From the NCBI GenBank assembly GCA_030654695.1, contig JAURWY010000016.1, positions 1 to 64,000 on the forward strand: a stretch of 64,000 nt of DNA, given 5' to 3'. This DNA comes from Polaromonas sp. Lineage in GTDB: Bacteria; Pseudomonadota; Gammaproteobacteria; Burkholderiales; Burkholderiaceae_C. Position numbers and translations under genes: made by a program. Below, in pieces: positions 1-9,683 of this stretch (within the stretch, counting starts at the first letter, position 1; every line of letters begins with the position of its first letter). The notes under the pieces were generated by a model. The model ran no database searches. It was not told the origin of the DNA and saw only the letters and a program-made list of their open reading frames with translations.

Positions 1-761
1 GGGATGCTTTTCTTCAGGCCAGCACCAGCGTAGTCTTTCACAAACTTCACGGCACCACCGCCGGCAAAGAACGCGAACGTGGCATCGGGCTTGGCGGCAG
101 CGAGTTCGGTCAACAGCGCCTGAAACTCGACGTTGGGGAACGGCAGGCTCAGCTCGTGGGTGATCTTGCCGCCAGCTTTCTCAAAACCTTCCTTGAAACC
201 CTTGGCCATTTCATCACCAGCGGCGTATTTCCAGGTGATGGTGGCGGCTGTCTTGTGACCCTTGGCGGCCATGGCTTGGCCAATGGCAAAGCCAGGTTGC
301 CAGTTGCTGAAACTGCTGCGGAAGATGTTGACCGCACACATGGAGCCGGTCACCGCATCGGCACCGCCGTTGGGGTTGATCATCAGTGTGCCTGAGCCCT
401 TGGCGACCTTGGCCATGGCCATGGCCACGCCCGAATGCACGGTACCGATCAGCACATCGACGTTGTCACGCTTGATGAGTTTGTTGACGTTGTCCGTGGC
501 TTTCGATGGGTCTGACTCGTCATCTACTTTGAAGAACTCAATTTCACGACCAGCCAGCTTGCCGCCGCTTTCGGCCACGTAGAGGCGAAATCCATTCTCA
601 ATCGCAGTGCCCAGCGATGCAAAAGTGCCGGTGTACGGCAACATCAGGCCGACCTTGAGTTTGGCTGGGGCCTGTGCCAGCGCCATGCCGGCACTGGCCA
701 GCAGGCTGATGGCGGCGAGGGCTGTCACGAGGGGGCGGCGGGTCATTTGAGTCTGCGTCAT
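1..761 (-). CDS. Branched-chain amino acid/aromatic acid-type ABC transporter substrate-binding protein (partial, runs off the window edge)
   Basis: Minus-strand reading from ATG at 761 gives MTQTQMTRRPLVTALAAISLLASAGMALAQAPAKLKVGLMLPYTGTFASLGTAIENGF..., a signal peptide plus periplasmic binding protein (LivK-like) pattern; next to the benzoate genes. Confidence 0.85.
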   Translation of the reverse strand, partial: MTQTQMTRRPLVTALAAISLLASAGMALAQAPAKLKVGLMLPYTGTFASLGTAIENGFRLYVAESGGKLAGREIEFFKVDDESDPSKATDNVNKLIKRDNVDVLIGTVHSGVAMAMAKVAKGSGTLMINPNGGADAVTGSMCAVNIFRSSFSNWQPGFAIGQAMAAKGHKTAATITWKYAAGDEMAKGFKEGFEKAGGKITHELSLPFPNVEFQALLTELAAAKPDATFAFFAGGGAVKFVKDYAGAGLKKSI

Positions 762-787
762 GTTGTCTCCTTCGGGTGGTTTTTAAG

Positions 788-1642
788 TTAGCAGGGTGAT
801 TGAAAAGTGTGACTAAAAAAGTGGTCTTTGAAAAATTTTTCAACGCGTGAGATCAGCTGCGCTGGTTGATCTCGGTGCGGGGAATGGCCGCATTCTGCCA
901 GTTCCAGCAACTCGGTTTGCGGCACGCCTGTGGCGATACCGCGAATTTGCTCAAGTGTGCCGTACGCGTCATCGAGTCCTTGCACCGCCAGCAAAGGGCA
1001 AGTGATCGCGGCGATCTCCGCCTCGATCGACCACGCCCGGAAAGCCGGGTTCAACCAGATGTTGTTCCAGCTCCAAAAAGCAGAGTCGGGGTCGGCATGG
1101 TGACGTGCCAAGCGCTGCCGCAAATCGGTTTCAAGGTAAGCCGTGCGAGCCTTGGCAATACTGCTCACCGACAGGTCTTCCACCAGAATGTGAGGCGCCA
1201 ACACAATGGCCCCGGCCACGCGATCCGGAAACCGGGCGGCGTACAGCAACGCGATCGAGCCGCCATCGCTGTGGCCTAGCAAGCAAGGCGGGTTCGCAGC
1301 GGTGTCCACGCCCAAGGCCAACAGCAAGGCCGGCAAAACGTCATTCGCTTGGCGGTGCATGAAATCGGGGGCCCAGACTTCACCCGTCGCGCGCGGGGTC
1401 GACTGGCCGTAGCCGGGACGCGAATACACCAGCCCGCGGCAACCCAAGGCACGGCACAGGGTCTGCGGGAAATCACGCCACATGGAGACGGAGCCCAGCC
1501 CTTCATGCAAAAAAACCAGCAACGGCATTTCGGCATTTTCATTGCCCAGCCATTGGTATTCGACGCGCACGGCCCGTCCAGCCCAATCAATCTCGACCGT
1601 TAATGCGCGCTGACTGACGTGCTGATCAAGGCTCTGCATCAT
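788..1642 (-). CDS. Alpha/beta hydrolase
   Basis: MMQSLDQHV...LVFLHEGLGSVSMWRDFP...LLGHSDGGSIALLYAARFP...ECGHSPHRDQP; nucleophile elbow GHSDGG and C-terminal His; ATGA overlap with the upstream ligase stop. Confidence 0.85.
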   Translation of the reverse strand: MMQSLDQHVSQRALTVEIDWAGRAVRVEYQWLGNENAEMPLLVFLHEGLGSVSMWRDFPQTLCRALGCRGLVYSRPGYGQSTPRATGEVWAPDFMHRQANDVLPALLLALGVDTAANPPCLLGHSDGGSIALLYAARFPDRVAGAIVLAPHILVEDLSVSSIAKARTAYLETDLRQRLARHHADPDSAFWSWNNIWLNPAFRAWSIEAEIAAITCPLLAVQGLDDAYGTLEQIRGIATGVPQTELLELAECGHSPHRDQPAQLISRVEKFFKDHFFSHTFQSPC

Positions 1643-3222
1643 GCGGCGACTTTGTCCATGTCGCGCAGCTTGAAGCGCTGAATCTTGCCGGTGGCGGTCT
1701 TCGGCAGCTCTGGTAAAAATTCGATGACGCGCGGGTATTTGTAGGGGGCCAGGCGTTCTTTCACAAAGGCCTTGAGTTCGTCGGCCGTCGCCGTCTGTCC
1801 CGACTTGAGCACCACATAGGCCTTGGTTTTGGTCAAGCCATCGGTGTCCGTCATGCCGATCACCGCAGCTTCGAGCACGGCAGGGTGCTGCACCAGCGTG
1901 GCCTCGACTTCGAACGGTGAGACATAAATACCGCTGACCTTGAGCATGTCGTCGCTGCGGCCGGAGTAGGTATAGGTGCCGTCGGCGTTGCGCACGTATT
2001 TGTCGCCGGTTTTGGTCCACGCACCCTGAAAGGTTTCGCGCGTTTTTTCGCGGTTGCCCCAGTACAGCAAGGCCGCACTCGGTCCGCGCACATAGAGGTC
2101 GCCAGTCTCGCCATCGGGCACGGGCAAGCCGTCGTCACCGCGCAGTTCGACGTCATAGCCAGGCACCGGCCAGCCGGTGGTGCCGTAGCGCACTTTGCCG
2201 GGAATGTTCGACAAATAGATATGCAGCATCTCGGTGGAACCGATGCCGTCAATGATCTCCACGCCATAGTGCGCTGTGAAGCGCTGACCCAAGTCGGCGG
2301 GCAGTGCTTCGCCAGCGGACGACACCAAGCGCAAGGCCACTTCGTTTTTGCCCGGCAGCTTGGCAGAGGCCAGCATGCCAGCGAAGCCAGTCGGTGCGCC
2401 AAAAAAGACGGTCGGCTGCTGTTCTTTCCAGCGTTTGAAGGTGGCGTCTGGCGTGGGCCGCTCGGCCATCAAGACCACGGTCGCGCCGACACTCAAGGGA
2501 AAACTCAAACCGTTGCCAAGACCGTAGGCAAAAAAGAGTTTGGCGGCTGAAAAGCACACGTCTTTTTCCAACAAACCGAGGATGGGTTTGCCATACAGCT
2601 CGGCCGTCCAATAAGGATTGGCGTGCGTGTGCGTGGTGCCTTTTGGCCGGCCGGTGGAACCCGACGAGTACAGCCAAAAACCGGGATCGTCCGGGCTGGT
2701 CGCCGCCGCTTGCGGCAGTGGCGCGCTTTGCTCGATCAAGGCGTCCAAGGAAACTTCACCGCTGTTGAGGGCCGCGCTTGGCCGAGATACAACCACCGCC
2801 TGAAGTTCATGACCGCCCTGCGCCATGGCCAGTCGCAAATTGGGGAGCAGCGCGTCAGACACCAGTGCAGCTTGCGCGCGACTGTGCTGCAACATGAAGG
2901 CGTAGTCGTCGGCAGTCAGCAAGGTGTTCACCGCCACCGGGACCAGCCCCGCATACATCGCGCCCAGAAAGCTCACCACCCAGTCGCTGCTGTCGTGCAT
3001 GAGCAGCAACACGCGTTCTTCACGGCGCAGACCCAGCGCCAGCAAGCCGGCAGCAACGCGGCGAATGCGCTCCGCCAACTCGCTATAGCTGAGCTGGCCG
3101 ACATCGTCGATCAACGCGATCTTGGCCGGTCGGCTGATGTTGCAGTCGATCAAGTGCTGCGCAAAGTTGAAGCGCGGGCCAGGGGCCGATGGCAGTGAGC
3201 CGTGTGCAAATGGGGGGGCCAT
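1639..3222 (-). CDS. bclA: Benzoate-CoA ligase family protein
   Basis: AMP-binding motif YSSGSTGRPKGTTHTH, TGDKY, C-terminal PKTATGKIQRFKLR; sits in a box cluster. Confidence 0.92.
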   Translation of the reverse strand: MAPPFAHGSLPSAPGPRFNFAQHLIDCNISRPAKIALIDDVGQLSYSELAERIRRVAAGLLALGLRREERVLLLMHDSSDWVVSFLGAMYAGLVPVAVNTLLTADDYAFMLQHSRAQAALVSDALLPNLRLAMAQGGHELQAVVVSRPSAALNSGEVSLDALIEQSAPLPQAAATSPDDPGFWLYSSGSTGRPKGTTHTHANPYWTAELYGKPILGLLEKDVCFSAAKLFFAYGLGNGLSFPLSVGATVVLMAERPTPDATFKRWKEQQPTVFFGAPTGFAGMLASAKLPGKNEVALRLVSSAGEALPADLGQRFTAHYGVEIIDGIGSTEMLHIYLSNIPGKVRYGTTGWPVPGYDVELRGDDGLPVPDGETGDLYVRGPSAALLYWGNREKTRETFQGAWTKTGDKYVRNADGTYTYSGRSDDMLKVSGIYVSPFEVEATLVQHPAVLEAAVIGMTDTDGLTKTKAYVVLKSGQTATADELKAFVKERLAPYKYPRVIEFLPELPKTATGKIQRFKLRDMDKVAA

Positions 3223-3263
3223 GCGTGTCTCCTCGTTCTCAATTTTTTTTGACAGTGGCGGGC

Positions 3264-4826
3264 TTATTCGCTGAGCGGTTTCAAGTGCGCCAGCACCGCG
3301 GTGCTGGCTTGCACGGCACTCCGGCGATGGTAAAAATTGAGCGCCCGCAGGCCGCCAAGTTCTTCGCCGCCGCCCGCGCGGCCAGGTCCGCCGTGCAGCG
3401 ACTGCGGCATCACGTTGCCGTGGCCTGTGTGCAGTGCGGCCACGTCGGGCGAGATGATGTGCACGCGGCCGTGGCTGTCGGCCAGTTCCAGCGCAGCGCT
3501 GGCCAGTGCCGCCGTGTCACTGCCGTAGAGCGATGTGACGAGTGAGCCTTGACCGCGTCGGACCAGCGCCAGTGCATGGTCGATGTCGCGGTAAGGCACG
3601 AGCGTGGCGACCGGCCCAAAGACTTCGGTGTCATGCACGTGACGTGATGCATCGCTGGCATCAGCCGTGCGCAAGCCCAGCAAGGTTGGACCTACGCAGC
3701 AAGCGATGGCAGGGTCTGCATCGACCAGTGCGTGGGATGCGCCGTCGTGCAGCACTTCAGCTTCGGTCTTGAGCAGTGCCAAGCCTTCGAGCACGGTGTT
3801 GAATTGCGCGCGATTCACCAAGGCACCCATGCGCACGGTGTCATTGCGCGGGTTGCCAACAGTTGTTTTGGCCAGCCTTGCACTGATGGCTGCAGCGGCC
3901 TCTTTGTAAAGCGCTTGCGGCACCAGCACGCGGCGAATCGCCGTGCATTTCTGGCCTGACTTGACCGTCATTTCGCGGGCCACTTCTTTGGCCAGCAGTT
4001 CCAGGGCTTCGGCGCCTGCATCGGGCAAGAGCAGTGCCGAATTTAGGCTGTCGGCTTCGATGTTGACCCGGGCTGAACGCTGCGTGACAGCGGGATGCGA
4101 GCGAATCACAGCGGCGGTTTCTGCTGAGCCGGTGAAAGACACCACATCAAAGGCCTGCAATTGGTCCAGCAAACCGGCCGAGCTACCGCAGATGACGGAC
4201 AGTGCGCCGGCAGGCAACACGCCTGCGTTCACCACGTCTTGCACCATGCGCTGCGTCAACCAAGCGGTGGCGGTGGCCGGTTTGATGATCACCGGCACAC
4301 CCGAGAGCAACGCTGGCGCGGCTTTTTCCCACAAACCCCACGCCGGAAAATTGAAAGCATTGATGAACAGCGCCACGCCGCGCGTCGGCGTCATGACATG
4401 TTGCGATTGGAACAGCGGGTCTTTACCCAGACGCGCGCTGTCGCCATCCAGTAGATGATGCCGATCACCCAGCGAATCGCCCATCTTGGCGTAGCTGCTG
4501 AGGGTGAAGAAACCGCCGTCGATGTCGACGGCTGTGTCATTCTTCACGGTGCCGCTGTTGGCGGTGGCGATCTCGTAGTAAGCCTCGCGATTCGCCTGCA
4601 AGACCTTGCCGACTTCCACCAGCAACACGGCACGCTGCCGGTAGCTCAACTGCCGCAAGGCACTGCCGCCCTGCTCCCGGGCAAAAGTAAAAGCTTCAGC
4701 CAGATCCATGCCCGTAGCATCCACGCGCACCAGCGGCGTCCCCAACACAGGGTCGACCAGTTCGGTGCCTGCACCGCTGCCGTTTTGCCAGCGGCCGGCC
4801 AAGAAATTAGGGAGAAGTTCAGTCAT
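3264..4826 (-). CDS. boxD: 3,4-dehydroadipyl-CoA semialdehyde dehydrogenase
   Basis: Aldehyde dehydrogenase family (FINAFNFPAWGLWEKAAPALLSGVPVIIKPATATAW, SGQKCTAIRRVLVP); PaaZ/BoxD-like, in a box cluster. Confidence 0.9.
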   Translation of the reverse strand: MTELLPNFLAGRWQNGSGAGTELVDPVLGTPLVRVDATGMDLAEAFTFAREQGGSALRQLSYRQRAVLLVEVGKVLQANREAYYEIATANSGTVKNDTAVDIDGGFFTLSSYAKMGDSLGDRHHLLDGDSARLGKDPLFQSQHVMTPTRGVALFINAFNFPAWGLWEKAAPALLSGVPVIIKPATATAWLTQRMVQDVVNAGVLPAGALSVICGSSAGLLDQLQAFDVVSFTGSAETAAVIRSHPAVTQRSARVNIEADSLNSALLLPDAGAEALELLAKEVAREMTVKSGQKCTAIRRVLVPQALYKEAAAAISARLAKTTVGNPRNDTVRMGALVNRAQFNTVLEGLALLKTEAEVLHDGASHALVDADPAIACCVGPTLLGLRTADASDASRHVHDTEVFGPVATLVPYRDIDHALALVRRGQGSLVTSLYGSDTAALASAALELADSHGRVHIISPDVAALHTGHGNVMPQSLHGGPGRAGGGEELGGLRALNFYHRRSAVQASTAVLAHLKPLSE

Positions 4827-4853
4827 GGGGATGTCGTTTTCTGCGTATTCTGG

Positions 4854-5318
4854 TTAACGGGTGAAGTCGATGCGGCCTTCAGGCAGCAGATAAAGGACCA
4901 AGGCGCGGCCTTGTGTCACGGTCGGGCGGTGGGCGCTGCCGGGAGGACACACCAGCCAGCCAGCCGGACGGCCGTCAAAGCAGGCGCCGCCATCCACCGG
5001 CATGATCAAGTCAATTTCACCGTTCGGGTGGCTGTGGTGCGGCCCGGCCACATCCGTCATGTCGACCACATCGACTGAAAAGCCATGCAGGTCGCCGGCG
5101 GGCTTGAAGATGCGGCCGTATTTCAAGCCACCGCCCTCGCGGTCGCACAGCCAGCCTTCGGCCACGCCGGTAACGCAAGCTGCCTGCAACTGGGAAAAAG
5201 TGGTGCTGCCGGGGCCGTGCTCAGCGTTGAGCCAAACGTCCAATTCGGCATTCAACGGGCGGCCCGCCAGTTGCGTCGTCAGTTGAGCTATCTGCTCTCG
5301 AAATTCAAGGGGAGTCAT
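4854..5318 (-). CDS. DUF4863 / 4-hydroxylaminobenzoate lyase-like (cupin-type) protein
   Basis: MTPLEFREQIAQLTTQLAGRPLNAELDVWLNAEHGPGSTTFSQL...HSHPNGEIDLIMPVDGGACFDGRPAGWLVCPPGSAHRPTVTQGRALVLYLLPEGRIDF; resembles the DUF4863 proteins found in box clusters. Confidence 0.7.
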   Translation of the reverse strand: MTPLEFREQIAQLTTQLAGRPLNAELDVWLNAEHGPGSTTFSQLQAACVTGVAEGWLCDREGGGLKYGRIFKPAGDLHGFSVDVVDMTDVAGPHHSHPNGEIDLIMPVDGGACFDGRPAGWLVCPPGSAHRPTVTQGRALVLYLLPEGRIDFTR

Positions 5319-5473
5319 TGGAGAGCTCGTCCATTCACAAAAAGGTGGGGATGCAAGACCTTGCTTGTCAGGCCTAGCAACATGAATTATTATGCGCATC
5401 TGAACGATAAAGCGACTAAAGCGTTGTGTCAAGCACTATATTGCATATCTCAGGGATAACACCGAGCCAACCC

Positions 5474-6364
5474 ATGCCAGAAAAGACTGAAGACAGCGGG
5501 AAAAACCCATTTTTGGTGGCGCTGGGGGAACGTGTGCGTGGCCTGCGAGCTCGTCGCGGCATGACACGCAAGGCCGTTTCGATAGCCGCGGAGGTGTCTG
5601 AGCGTCATCTGGCCAATCTTGAATACGGCGAAGGCAACGCCTCTATCTTGGTGCTGCTGCAGGTGGCGAACGCTCTGCAATGCAGCTTGGCCGAGCTGAT
5701 CGGTGACGTCACCACGCTGTCGCCCGAGTGGCTGCTGATCAGGGAGCTGCTGGAGCGGCGGGGCGAACCTGACTTGCGCCGCGCCCGCATCGCTTTAGGC
5801 GAACTGCTAGGCACCGGCGGCGCGCCTGGCGCGGTCAGCACGCGGGTGGCCTTGATCGGGTTGCGCGGTGCCGGCAAGTCAGCGCTAGGCCAGATGCTGG
5901 CCGAAGACCTCGGCTTTCCCTTTGTCGAGCTGAGCCGCGAGATCGAGAAATTTGCCGGCTGCAGTGTCGCGGAAATCCAGGCTTTGTATGGGCAAAATGC
6001 CTACCGTCGCTATGAGCGCCGCGCCATGGAAGAGACCATCCAGATTTACCCCGAGGCGGTGATCGCCACCCCGGGCGGCTTGGTGTCAGACCCCGCCACC
6101 TTCAATCAATTGCTCAGCCACTGCAGCACGGTGTGGCTCCAAGCCGACCCGGAAGACCACATGAACCGCGTGTTGGCCCAAGGCGACACACGCCCCATGG
6201 CCGCCAGCAAGGAGGCGATGGAAGACCTCAAAGTCATTCTGGCCGGTCGAGCTGCTTTTTACTCAAAGGCGCAACTCACCCTCAACACGAGTGCGCAAGG
6301 ATTGGCGCCTTCATTTGCTTTGCTGCGCAGCCAAGTGCGGGATTTATTGCAGCTGCCGGCTTGA
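5474..6364 (+). CDS. boxR: BoxR-type transcriptional regulator: N-terminal XRE HTH fused to a shikimate-kinase-like domain
   Basis: HTH: GERVRGLRARRGMTRKAVSIAAEVSERHLANLEYGEGNAS; P-loop GLRGAGKSALGQMLAEDLGFPFVELSREIE as in shikimate kinase. Confidence 0.93.
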   Translation: MPEKTEDSGKNPFLVALGERVRGLRARRGMTRKAVSIAAEVSERHLANLEYGEGNASILVLLQVANALQCSLAELIGDVTTLSPEWLLIRELLERRGEPDLRRARIALGELLGTGGAPGAVSTRVALIGLRGAGKSALGQMLAEDLGFPFVELSREIEKFAGCSVAEIQALYGQNAYRRYERRAMEETIQIYPEAVIATPGGLVSDPATFNQLLSHCSTVWLQADPEDHMNRVLAQGDTRPMAASKEAMEDLKVILAGRAAFYSKAQLTLNTSAQGLAPSFALLRSQVRDLLQLPA

Positions 6365-6399
6365 TTTTTTAGAAAATAGGCAAAAAAGTGCTTGACCAC

Positions 6400-6435
6400 A
6401 ATTCTTAATGTGCATTATTATTCACATTAAGAATT
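6400..6435. promoter_or_regulatory. Perfect 13-bp inverted repeat upstream of boxC; candidate operator
   Basis: AATTCTTAATGTG-cattattatt-CACATTAAGAATT. Confidence 0.7.
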
Positions 6436-6441
6436 TTAAAA

Positions 6442-6459
6442 GATGCAGTTTTTTGCATC
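6442..6459. promoter_or_regulatory. GATGCA-N6-TGCATC palindrome (TGCA-N6-TGCA) upstream of boxC; candidate BoxR-type operator
   Basis: GATGCAgtttttTGCATC, 27 nt before the boxC start; TGCA repeats are the kind of element described for BzdR/BoxR-type regulators. Confidence 0.6.
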
Positions 6460-6485
6460 CCTAACAGCACGACGGAGATATGTTC

Positions 6486-8150
6486 ATGACCACAGCCCTT
6501 GCACCGCGCGTCGAATACCAAACTGACCCGACCCAGTACAAACACCTCAAGCTCAGCTTCAATGGCCCCGTGGCCACGCTGGCGGTGGACATTGACGAGA
6601 ACGCGGGTTTGCGCCCAGGCTACAAGCTCAAGCTGAACAGCTACGACCTCGGTGTTGACATTGAGCTGAATGACGCGGTGGGCCGCATCCGTTTTGAACA
6701 CCCCGAAGTGCGCACCGTGGTGGTGACCAGCGCCAAAGACAAAGTGTTTTGCTCCGGCGCCAACATCTTCATGCTGGGCGTCAGCAGCCACGCCTGGAAA
6801 GTCAATTTCTGCAAGTTCACCAACGAAACCCGCAATGGCTTGGAAGACTCCTCCAAGCACAGCGGCTTGAAGTTCCTGGCCGCTGTGAACGGCGCTTGCG
6901 CCGGCGGTGGCTATGAGCTGGCCTTGGCCTGCGACGAAATCATTTTGGTCGATGACCGCTCCAGCGCAGTCAGCCTGCCTGAAGTGCCTTTGCTCGGCGT
7001 GCTGCCCGGCACTGGCGGCCTGACGCGCGTGACCGACAAGCGCCATGTGCGACACGACTTGGCCGACATTTTCTGCACCAGCGTTGAAGGCGTGCGCGGC
7101 CAAAAGGCGGTGGACTGGCGCTTGGTGGACGCCATTGCCAAGACCGCCGTGTTCGCGCAAAAAGTGCAAGAGCGGGCGCTCGAGTTGGCGACCCAAAGCG
7201 ATCGTCCTGCCGATGGCAAGGGCGTGACAATGACGCCGCTCAAGCGCACTGTTGAAGCCGACGCTCTGCGTTATCAATATGTGAGCGTTGAGATTGATCG
7301 CGCCAAACGCACCGCCACTTTCACCGTCAAGAGCCCGACCGGTGCTCAACCGACTGACATCGCCGGCATCGAAAAAGCCGGTGCCGACTGGTTCCCGTTG
7401 GCCATGGCCCGCGAACTGGAAGACGCGATTTTGCAAATGCGCACGAACGAGCTCGACATCGGTGTCTGGCTGATCAAAACCGAAGGCGATGCCGCTGCCG
7501 TGTTGGCCAGCGACGCCGTGTTGATGGCTCACCAGAGCCACTGGCTGGTGCGCGAAACCATTGGCTTGATGCGACGCACGTTCAGCCGTCTCGACGTCTC
7601 GTCGCGCAGCTTGTTTGCCTTGATCGAGTCCGGCTCATGCTTCGCGGGTTCATTCCTCGAACTTGCTCTCGCCTGCGACCGCAGCTACATGCTGGCCCTG
7701 CCGGACGACGAGGCCAAGGCACCGTCCATCACCGTCGGCGACAGCAACTTTGGTTTGTTCCCGATGGTCACCGAACAGAGCCGACTCGGCCGCCGTTTTT
7801 ATGACGAGCAGCCGGCGTTGGATGCGGTCCGCGCCAAAGCCGGCCAGCCACTGGACGCGGACGCTGCTTTTGCGGTCGGCTTGGTCACCTCGAACCCTGA
7901 CGATATCGATTGGACTGACGAGGTCCGCATCGCGATTGAAGAGCGCGTTTCGATGTCGCCGGATGCCTTGACCGGCCTCGAAGCCAACCTGCGTTTCAAC
8001 GGCCCGGAAAACATGTTCACACGCATTTTTGGCCGTCTGACCGCTTGGCAAAACTGGATCTTCCAGCGTCCAAACGCCGTCGGCGAAAAAGGCGCGCTGA
8101 AGGTTTACGGCAAAGGCGACAAAGCCCAGTTCGACTGGAACCGCGTCTAA
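6486..8150 (+). CDS. boxC: 2,3-epoxybenzoyl-CoA dihydrolase (benzoyl-CoA-dihydrodiol lyase)
   Basis: Long crotonase-like protein VEYQTDPTQYKHLKLSFNGPVATLAVDIDENAGLRPGYKLKLNSYDLGVDIELNDA; ATG at 6486 preferred to 6480 because GGAG at 6474-6477 is then correctly spaced. Confidence 0.93.
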   Translation: MTTALAPRVEYQTDPTQYKHLKLSFNGPVATLAVDIDENAGLRPGYKLKLNSYDLGVDIELNDAVGRIRFEHPEVRTVVVTSAKDKVFCSGANIFMLGVSSHAWKVNFCKFTNETRNGLEDSSKHSGLKFLAAVNGACAGGGYELALACDEIILVDDRSSAVSLPEVPLLGVLPGTGGLTRVTDKRHVRHDLADIFCTSVEGVRGQKAVDWRLVDAIAKTAVFAQKVQERALELATQSDRPADGKGVTMTPLKRTVEADALRYQYVSVEIDRAKRTATFTVKSPTGAQPTDIAGIEKAGADWFPLAMARELEDAILQMRTNELDIGVWLIKTEGDAAAVLASDAVLMAHQSHWLVRETIGLMRRTFSRLDVSSRSLFALIESGSCFAGSFLELALACDRSYMLALPDDEAKAPSITVGDSNFGLFPMVTEQSRLGRRFYDEQPALDAVRAKAGQPLDADAAFAVGLVTSNPDDIDWTDEVRIAIEERVSMSPDALTGLEANLRFNGPENMFTRIFGRLTAWQNWIFQRPNAVGEKGALKVYGKGDKAQFDWNRV

Positions 8151-8236
8151 AAACTCCTGTTGTGCAGCGTAACTCTGGTGGCGCGCTGCAACCGAATTCA
8201 TTCCACCGTTGCAGACCTTTTTTATTGGAGACTCTC

Positions 8237-9664
8237 ATGTCCGGTATCAACTACAGCGAAAAAATTCCTAATAACGTCAACCTCAGCGAAGACCGCACTT
8301 TGCAGCGCGCGCTGGAGCAGTGGCAGCCTAACTTCATCAACTGGTGGGACGACGTTGGTCCTGTCGGCTCGACCGACTCCGAGGTCTACCTGCGCACCGC
8401 TGTCAGCGTTGACCCGCAAGGCTGGGCCCAGTTTGGCCACGTCAAAATGCGCGACTACCGCTGGGGTATTTTCCTGAACCCAGGCGAAGCCGACCGCACC
8501 ATTCATTTTGGTGATCACAAGGGCGAAAAAGCCTGGCAAGACGTGCCCGGCGAACACCGTGCCAACCTGCGCCGCATCATCGTCACGCAAGGTGACACCG
8601 AGCCCGCATCGGTCGAGCAACAACGCCACTTGGGCCTGACCGCACCGAGCATGTACGACCTGCGCAACCTGTTCCAGATCAACGTCGAAGAAGGCCGCCA
8701 TTTGTGGGCCATGGTGTATTTGTTGCACAAGCACTTTGGCCGTGACGGCCGTGAAGAAGCCGAGGGCCTGTTGGAGCGTCGCAGCGGTGACGAAAACAAC
8801 CCGCGCATTTTGGCTGCCTTCAATGAACAGACGCCCGATTGGCTGAGCTTCTTCATGTTCACTTACTTCACAGATCGTGACGGCAAGTTTCAACTGTGTG
8901 CCTTGGCCGAAAGTTCTTTTGACCCGCTGGCGCGGACCTCCAAGTTCATGCTGACCGAAGAAGCCCACCACATGTTTGTCGGCGAGAGCGGTATCAGCCG
9001 CGTGATCTCACGCACGGCCCAAAAAATGAACGAGCTCAAGACCGACGACGTCAACAAGCTGCGTGCTGCGGGCGTGATCGACCTGCCAACCATCCAGCGC
9101 TACATCAACTTCCACTTCAGCGTGACCATCGACCTGTTCGGCGCTGACGAGTCGAGCAACGCCGCCACCTTTTACAGCACCGGCATCAAGGGCCGCTACG
9201 AAGAAGGCAAACGCGTTGATGACCATGTCCTCAAAGGCCAGACTTACAAGGTGCTCGAAGCGCGCGACGGCCAATTGGTTGAAAAAGAAGTGCCGATGCT
9301 CAACGCGCTCAATGAAGTGCTGCGCGACGACTACATCAAAGACTCGGTGGCTGGCGTCGAGCGCTGGAACAAGGTGTTAGAGAAGGCCGGCATTCCAACG
9401 CGCATGAAAGTGCCGCACAAAGCCTTCAACCGCAACATCGGTGCGCTGTCCGGCGTCAAGGTTTCGCCAGAAGGCCGCGTGCTGACCCTGCCCGAATGGA
9501 AAGCACAAGTTGGCGAATGGCTGCCATCGCTGCAAGATCGCGCGTACGTCGCCAGCCTGATGGGCCGCGTGGTCGAGCCCGGCAAGTTTGCCAACTGGAT
9601 CTCGCCACCCGTCATGGGCATCAACCGCCAGCCAGTAGACTTCGACTACGTGCGATTCAACTGA
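8237..9664 (+). CDS. boxB: Benzoyl-CoA 2,3-epoxidase subunit BoxB
   Basis: MSGINYSEKIPNNVNLSEDRTLQRALEQWQPNFINWWDDVGP...EEAHHMFVGESGI di-iron oxygenase pattern. Confidence 0.95.
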   Translation: MSGINYSEKIPNNVNLSEDRTLQRALEQWQPNFINWWDDVGPVGSTDSEVYLRTAVSVDPQGWAQFGHVKMRDYRWGIFLNPGEADRTIHFGDHKGEKAWQDVPGEHRANLRRIIVTQGDTEPASVEQQRHLGLTAPSMYDLRNLFQINVEEGRHLWAMVYLLHKHFGRDGREEAEGLLERRSGDENNPRILAAFNEQTPDWLSFFMFTYFTDRDGKFQLCALAESSFDPLARTSKFMLTEEAHHMFVGESGISRVISRTAQKMNELKTDDVNKLRAAGVIDLPTIQRYINFHFSVTIDLFGADESSNAATFYSTGIKGRYEEGKRVDDHVLKGQTYKVLEARDGQLVEKEVPMLNALNEVLRDDYIKDSVAGVERWNKVLEKAGIPTRMKVPHKAFNRNIGALSGVKVSPEGRVLTLPEWKAQVGEWLPSLQDRAYVASLMGRVVEPGKFANWISPPVMGINRQPVDFDYVRFN

Positions 9665-9683
9665 TCAGCTGTTGTGCTGAAAT

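Noticed and set aside
5353-5364. GCAAG-ac-CTTGC small inverted repeat in the boxR/DUF4863 intergenic region
   Set aside because: Short and possibly chance; weaker than the boxC palindromes
6405-7541. 378-aa minus-strand ORF antisense to boxC
   Set aside because: Shadow ORF opposite a clear BoxC; no domain motifs
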